Assembly (NCBI RefSeq): GCF_000972845.2 | Contig: NC_040021.1 | Location: forward strand, 7,793,291-7,857,290 | DNA from: Larimichthys crocea | Lineage: Eukaryota > Chordata > Actinopteri > Sciaenidae | Direction: 5' to 3' | DNA: 64,000 bases | Part shown: positions 59,401 to 64,000 of the stretch, piece after piece | Numbering within the stretch: the stretch's first letter is position 1 | How the letters are laid out: the number at the start of each line of letters is the position of its first letter | Made by a program: the position numbers and the translations under genes | Notes under the pieces: generated by a model | The model's database searches: none | What the model was told of the DNA's origin: nothing | Seen by the model: only the letters and a program-made list of their open reading frames with translations

Positions 59401-62400
59401 AAAACCAACCACACTGCTTTGTAATACGAACAGACCTGGATTAAATACTGTTCTTGCGAACGTATAAATAAGAACTGCCAATTCAAAAGAGCACAAAGAC
59501 ACTTATTTAGGCACACGCCTCTTGACGTTGCATCTTTTATGATGTCTAAATCCTTCATCTTTAAGTTTAAGTACCTCGCTTTGTCTGGTGATATTTATCT
59601 CCTTTAACGCCTTTCTCTGTGAGTTACTGTTACAGCTGTGGCACGCTACTTGAGGTTTATGAGATGGTTTACTACAAGCAAAGGACTGTGCCCTAGGGGC
59701 CACAAAGCCTGAGAAAATATTTGACCTATCGACTTGGCAACTAGCTGGATAGGCTCCAGCCCCACTGTGACCGTGATGAGGATGAGCGGTTTCAGATAAT
59801 AGATGGATGGACATGGCAACTTTTTTTAATTAGAAAGAGATTGAAAAAAAAAAAAAAAAGATTTAGAAGTGGATCTGAGAATCAACAGGCGCCACTGAAG
59901 GACACGTGTGAAACTGGCTTTAACAGCAGTGTGAGTTCACTGCCCAGTCGAAACACTGACATGCGCTGTTATGCATGAACCTGTCAAACTCACACCAAGA
60001 GGTGAACCTGGGAGACTGATGGGCAGCTCCTTTACATCCCTACAGAGCCGCCACGCAGCCGTTGTAATGTACTCACATGCCTCCTTCTACTAGCACAGAT
60101 TGGACTCTGCTACAGCCTCCAGCCAGCTGAAGGTTGACCGATCCATCTGTCAGAATCACCCTCTTCCCCCGCAGGCCACCCCTCTCAAACAGAGTGATGG
60201 ATGGCAGTGAGAACTCCTGCCGAGCGAGAGAGAAAGAGAGGTAGAATTTAAGTACATAAAAAAATTGAGTGGGTGGAGAGCCGTAGGTTGAACTTAAGAG
60301 TGTAAACAGACCTTTGTAGTCCCTAGCATTTTGGCCTCTAAAATGAAACAGATTTTCTGAATCGACAGCTCAGCAGTAGTGACTCATTTGATAGCAGATG
60401 GTAGTTCTTATGTAGAAAACAATCTTCAGATCAGGTACCGTCCACATGAGGCATGGATATTTTTGTGTTTAACGCTATTTTTCAGTGTCTTTTAAAGTTT
60501 ACTTTAAATACCGACACCAAGGTCCAACACCTTGACGTAAAAAAGTATAAAGCTGAATCCTTAAAAACATATGTTGCTGTTGCTGTTGCAACTTGTAAAG
60601 TCGCTGGCTTTGAAAACTGGAAAAAAATCTGTAGGTGTGAGGGGACCTGCAGAGTCTGACCCTGTCCACAGATCTTACACATTAAAGTCTGTTTACGGAT
60701 CTTGGGTAGAACTGATGTATTTGTAAAGCAGCTGTACAAAGCTTTTGAGACTCCAGAGGACGCTATGTGAGCTGGACAAAATGTCCTCAGGTAATGTCAC
60801 CAGAGTCAGCTTTCTCTTTTGAAAATGAAAAATATCTGTAGGTGTGGAGTTAAAGAAGTCAGCCAGACCTCTGTAGCTCGCTTCTCATCTCTGCTTGAGG
60901 CCGGCAGTTCAAGGCTACATTAGCTGCTATAGGAAAAACACAGATCTAAAATCCAGTCGTGGTCATGTTGCATTGTGGTTGATCTAAGCACACGGTTTTG
61001 ACAAAGAAAGAAGAATGAATGGAATGAAAGAGATATTTCTGGCTCTGCTGAACTGATTTTAATTATTTCTTTTAGACTGTCCAACAATGGAGTTGATCAG
61101 TCGAGTACTCTCTAGAAACACAAATCCATGATATGTAATTCTCTTTTTGTTTAGGGTCAGGGTTCTCTGTCAAAGTAGTTTGTACTGGCGGTTTTGATGT
61201 GATGCTCAACTTCGGTGTCATATGCAGTTTTACTATATCAAGTCACATTTCCATAGGCTTTCATATAATAATATGAATTATAGCAGGTTTTAAATATACT
61301 GGCAGTGTTGGTCTGGCAGTCCAACAAGATTAATGTCCAAATGAAAGGGTCTAATGACTAACAAGAGAGTGGGTGTTAAAAGTCTTACAAGGAAGAAATA
61401 AAGAAAAAAAAACAACAACAACTTACAAAGCCAACAGTCTGTAGTGACAAGATGGAGGAGCCTGCGTGGAAACAGCCCATTGCTCTCAGGTCAGAGTAGC
61501 TCCCCACTTCTAACACATACATCCTGCCAGCGAAGTCCTGGCCCTCAAATGCCAGCCAGCTGAAATCATTTGCATAAATACACAAACACATTAACGCACT
61601 CATGAGGAGAGCACAAAATGAGACTGAGGCTCTGGAATGATGAAGGAAGATGATTGCCATTCACCGACTATTTGCATACCGTGGCTTCCAAATTTAATAT
61701 GTACATTAAATTACAAGCTAGAATCAGAATGAGTTACAACCTGCGTATTATGCTAGATTATTCACGCAGGACTGAGCAATTCATATGCATAGTATGTCAC
61801 TGACGTACAGTATATTACAAGCTTCAGCCATATGAGACATTTTTAGTAAGCGGAAAACTGACAGCATGCAGCAGATCGTGAGTCCCTGAGACACTTTTGT
61901 AATATGAGCAAAATGTAGTTTTTCCCCTTTAGGAAATCTAAAATGATCCTATTACTGCAAAGTGCTTCAAATATGATTCAACTTATATCACAACAACCAC
62001 AGCATGACGCTTTGTCTATAGTGTGCACTTAGTGTTACTCACCTCCCAGCCAGAACTTTGCAGGAACCAACTGTGAAGCCGTCCTGCAGGGAGGCCCTGC
62101 TGTCCCCCAGAGTCTGGACTGAGCCTTGAAAACCAGGCTCAGAGAAAAGCTGCACCTGAGGCACACACAGCAGGACAATAAGCCTGAGTCATCCACCCTG
62201 AGCATCAGAGAAGACGGATCCTGTCTCAGCGATAATAAATGTGTTCATTCATCCGTTTAAAAAATTTTTTTATCCACCTACCTTAAACTTGTCTGCGTTC
62301 TCAAAATCAAACTGAAAGGAAACAAAAGCTTAATTAGACTCGCTTCATCTGCAGAACTACAGCATGAAGTCATTACAAATGGGTTGTGTGTAGAGCTGTG

Positions 62401-63747
62401 GTTAATGTGCATGGGTGAGAAAGATCGGAACAACAATCATCATCATCAGCTTTATGATTCAAACCAAAGTATTCACTGTTATTTTACAGCAACAACGTGT
62501 AACTCTTTAACCAGACTGTAAATCATTTTGATGCTACACTTAAGTATAATCAGGTTAATGGTGTCATTTCCACTCTGCACTCTGTGCACTATGTAACTTT
62601 GTGCTCCGGATACAATCACCCACTAACACTTTACAGCACTAGGTCACACACCAAAAACTATTTGACTGATTTTGGTGAAACTCGTCATGGGAGAAAATGT
62701 TCTCTTGTTTTTCCCTCTGATGTCCTCTGGCTGCAACTCTCGGTGATTTACAGAGTTTCCTGGACAGTGAAGAAAAATGCAATAAACTGTCGGTGCTTTT
62801 AACTCATGATAGCTCTGTTAGTGTTAGGAGAGAGTGACTAAACAAGACGCCACCAGACAGGAGTAAATCTGGGACTGACTTTTAGTCGTTGGTGAGAGCT
62901 TGGTGAAATAAACGGCTGAAAGATAGACGCCGAGCTGGACTGACTGCTGTTGGACTAGTTACTAACATCAGCTTGCTTGATGTTTGTGTCTGTTTGCAAA
63001 GTTGTTGACTTGCTCCATATTCTTAAGGATGCTCACTTTAAAAAATACTTTATTTTCCTGAATTTGACCTCTTAATGTCTGCGGCTTGTCAAAGAGTTCT
63101 GGGAGTAGCTGCGGTTGAGTTTGTATAAAATCTCTGTCTGTTTGCCGTCATTTGGTTTGAAACAGCCTGATGACTCACCTTTGTGATCTAACATGTTTTC
63201 ATATCCAGTCTTATGACAAGTATTTTCCTCTCTTATACACATCAATTTACTCTTGTTTTTCTCATGTCTCATGCTCCCAAAGATAATCTAGTGGATAAAG
63301 GTTGGTCTGTCTCCGAAGAGATTCCTGCCCTCCATCATAAATATTGACTTGGTCAGAAGCTTGAGTGTCGTGACTCGTCACATGCGCTGAAATGACTCAC
63401 CAGGGGAATACCAGGGGAAGTGAGAATACAGAGCACACTTTGATATTACAAAATAGCACAGTTATTAATCATAGAGTGCTAAAATTAAAAAAAAGGAGAG
63501 TGCTTATGTGACATTAATCGTAAATCTCAAGTGAACACACACGTTGCTGCCGTGACCGGACATCTCCACCAGTGGAAAACAGAAAGATTTCATAACTTTG
63601 AGTCACCGCTCACTACTCACCAGCACAACAGGCATCGCTGAAGCAACTCTGGGCTGTAGCGCCCCCCAGTCCTCTGGGTTTCCATACAGGCCTTTCTCAA
63701 GGATGTAGGGCTCACCGCAAAAGCCCGGCTCCTCAAACACAACCCAG
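56447..63747 (-). CDS. crybg1: CRYBG1 (AIM1), 3' part: crystallin motifs and C-terminal lectin domain
   Basis: CRYBG1 is a large non-lens beta/gamma-crystallin protein associated with the actin cytoskeleton and tumour suppression. The visible coding exons on the minus strand are 63621-63747, 62282-62311, 62043-62155, 61427-61559, 60077-60216, 58446-58569, 57832-57990, 57045-57207 and 56447-56535. Junction phases agree throughout and give 358 residues to the stop; the 5' part lies beyond the window. The first six exons hold Greek-key motifs ([69 protein letters not shown]...GSLRPLI). The last three form a ricin B-type trefoil lectin ([14 protein letters not shown]...DDVKLMRIQ, then [11 protein letters not shown], then [12 protein letters not shown]). 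CRYBG2 and CRYBG3 share this architecture. The RTN4IP1 neighbour and tail-to-tail arrangement favour CRYBG1. One exon is a 30-nt microexon. Confidence 0.92.
59742..59810 (+). mobile_element. Short LINE/SINE 3'-tail fragment
   Basis: TAGCTGGATAGGCTCCAGCC followed by GATGAGGATGAGCGG and an ATAGATGGATGG tail is a very common fish repeat end. It lies in a crybg1 intron; copy 1 has the counterpart at about 46752-46820. Confidence 0.6.
60217..61426 (-). other. crybg1 intron
   Basis: Single-copy intronic sequence spanning the end of the duplicated block (60531). No exon, RNA gene or recognisable repeat is supported inside it. Confidence 0.6.
62282..62311 (-). CDS. crybg1: crybg1 microexon, 30 nt
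   Basis: Ten codons ([10 protein letters not shown]) are flanked by a TTTCAG acceptor and a GTAGGT donor, phase 0 on both sides. The exon lies between two crystallin-motif exons at the position where the human protein has an inter-motif linker. Because it is phase 0 it could be skipped without a frameshift. Confidence 0.75.
62312..63620 (-). other. crybg1 intron
   Basis: No exon or repeat family is supported. The plus and minus frames at 62584 and 63072 have no recognisable domain. Confidence 0.55.
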
Positions 63748-64000
63748 CTGAGAGAGAGAAAACAGGAGGAGGAGGAGAAGGAGCATGAATCACCCTTTAA
63801 TTTTGCACTGGCACTTCAGAATTGTGTTTACTCCCTTTTCATTTCACCGTAATTCGTACAGAAACACACTCTTTGATGCACCCACACTTGTTAGGAAAGA
63901 AAAAACCACAAGAACTCACAACACGAAGCTGTCAAAGCATTGCTTATTTATCATGTAAGTCAGCTGCTGTTGGTCATAGTCCAAGATGATAATAACCCAG
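63748..64000 (-). other. crybg1 intron continuing beyond the window
   Basis: Sequence upstream of the exon starting at 63747. A minus-strand open stretch near the edge ends at a GTGAGT-like donor, but its translation does not resemble a crystallin motif. I do not call an exon. Confidence 0.5.

Larger units (their letters stand above)
48150..60531. repeat. Second copy of the 12.2-kb direct duplication, reading frames intact
   Basis: Collinear with 35411-47562. Here every rtn4ip1 and crybg1 exon keeps an open frame and consistent splice phases, and the sequence continues without a break into single-copy crybg1 exons beyond 60.53 kb. I take it as the reliable representation of the locus. Confidence 0.85.

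Noticed and set aside
33678..60531. A tandem expansion of RTN4IP1 into a new gene family
   Set aside because: Copy 1 is frameshifted at random in exons and introns and ends at an N gap, and the inverted copy contains one exon only. An assembly or haplotype explanation is simpler.
63920..64000. Possible further crybg1 exon at the window edge, with a GTGAGT-like donor
   Set aside because: The open frame (LDYDQQQLTYMINKQCFD) does not resemble a Greek-key motif, and the expected donor phase is not met convincingly.
1..64000. Defence systems, CRISPR arrays, biosynthetic clusters or endogenous virus genes
   Set aside because: None is visible. The only mobile-element coding sequence is the truncated non-LTR retrotransposon end.

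Overview
This is a vertebrate nuclear genome window, almost certainly from a ray-finned (teleost) fish. The evidence is spliced genes with GT-AG introns, abundant CA/GT microsatellites, fish-type SINE and LINE tails, and four genes whose human counterparts all lie in 6q21. I see no bacterial operons, CRISPR arrays, viral genomes or rRNA/tRNA genes. The species cannot be named from the sequence alone.

Layout. (1) 3.9-11.9 kb, minus strand: a complete coding set for SOBP (sine oculis-binding protein homolog), six coding exons, 860 codons by my count. (2) 17.2-19.1 kb, plus strand: a two-exon CD24-like gene for a tiny GPI-anchored, N-glycosylated mucin-like protein. About 1.6 kb upstream lies a decayed duplicate of its TATA promoter and first exon. 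(3) 19.1-33.7 kb: an AT-rich intergenic stretch with no gene I can support. (4) 33.7-60.5 kb: a structurally confusing zone. RTN4IP1 (mitochondrial NADPH-binding oxidoreductase, plus strand) and the 3' end of CRYBG1 (AIM1; beta/gamma-crystallin plus ricin-type lectin, minus strand) appear twice in direct orientation. The first copy (about 35.4-47.56 kb) is full of one- and two-base indels in exons and introns alike and ends at a 10-N gap. The second copy (about 48.15-60.53 kb) has clean reading frames and splice sites. A shorter third copy of RTN4IP1 exon 2, joined to a LINE 3' end, lies inverted at 33.68-34.88 kb, next to a long TA-rich tract. (5) 60.5-64 kb: further CRYBG1 exons in single copy; the gene runs off the right edge.

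Interpretation. The gene neighbourhood (SOBP, CD24, RTN4IP1, CRYBG1, with RTN4IP1 and CRYBG1 tail to tail) is ordinary conserved vertebrate synteny. I read the first RTN4IP1/CRYBG1 copy mainly as an assembly product: unpolished long-read gap fill or a second haplotype placed beside the TA-rich inverted repeat. A recent real duplication with a decaying copy cannot be excluded from sequence alone. The inverted arm lacks both exon 1 and an insertion that the two direct copies share, so it is a separate variant.

I found no new multi-gene system. The observations most worth checking are the duplicated CD24 promoter/exon 1, the inverted LINE/RTN4IP1 arm beside the TA tract, the false-versus-real duplication question, a GC-AG intron in RTN4IP1, and possibly overlapping 3' ends of RTN4IP1 and CRYBG1.
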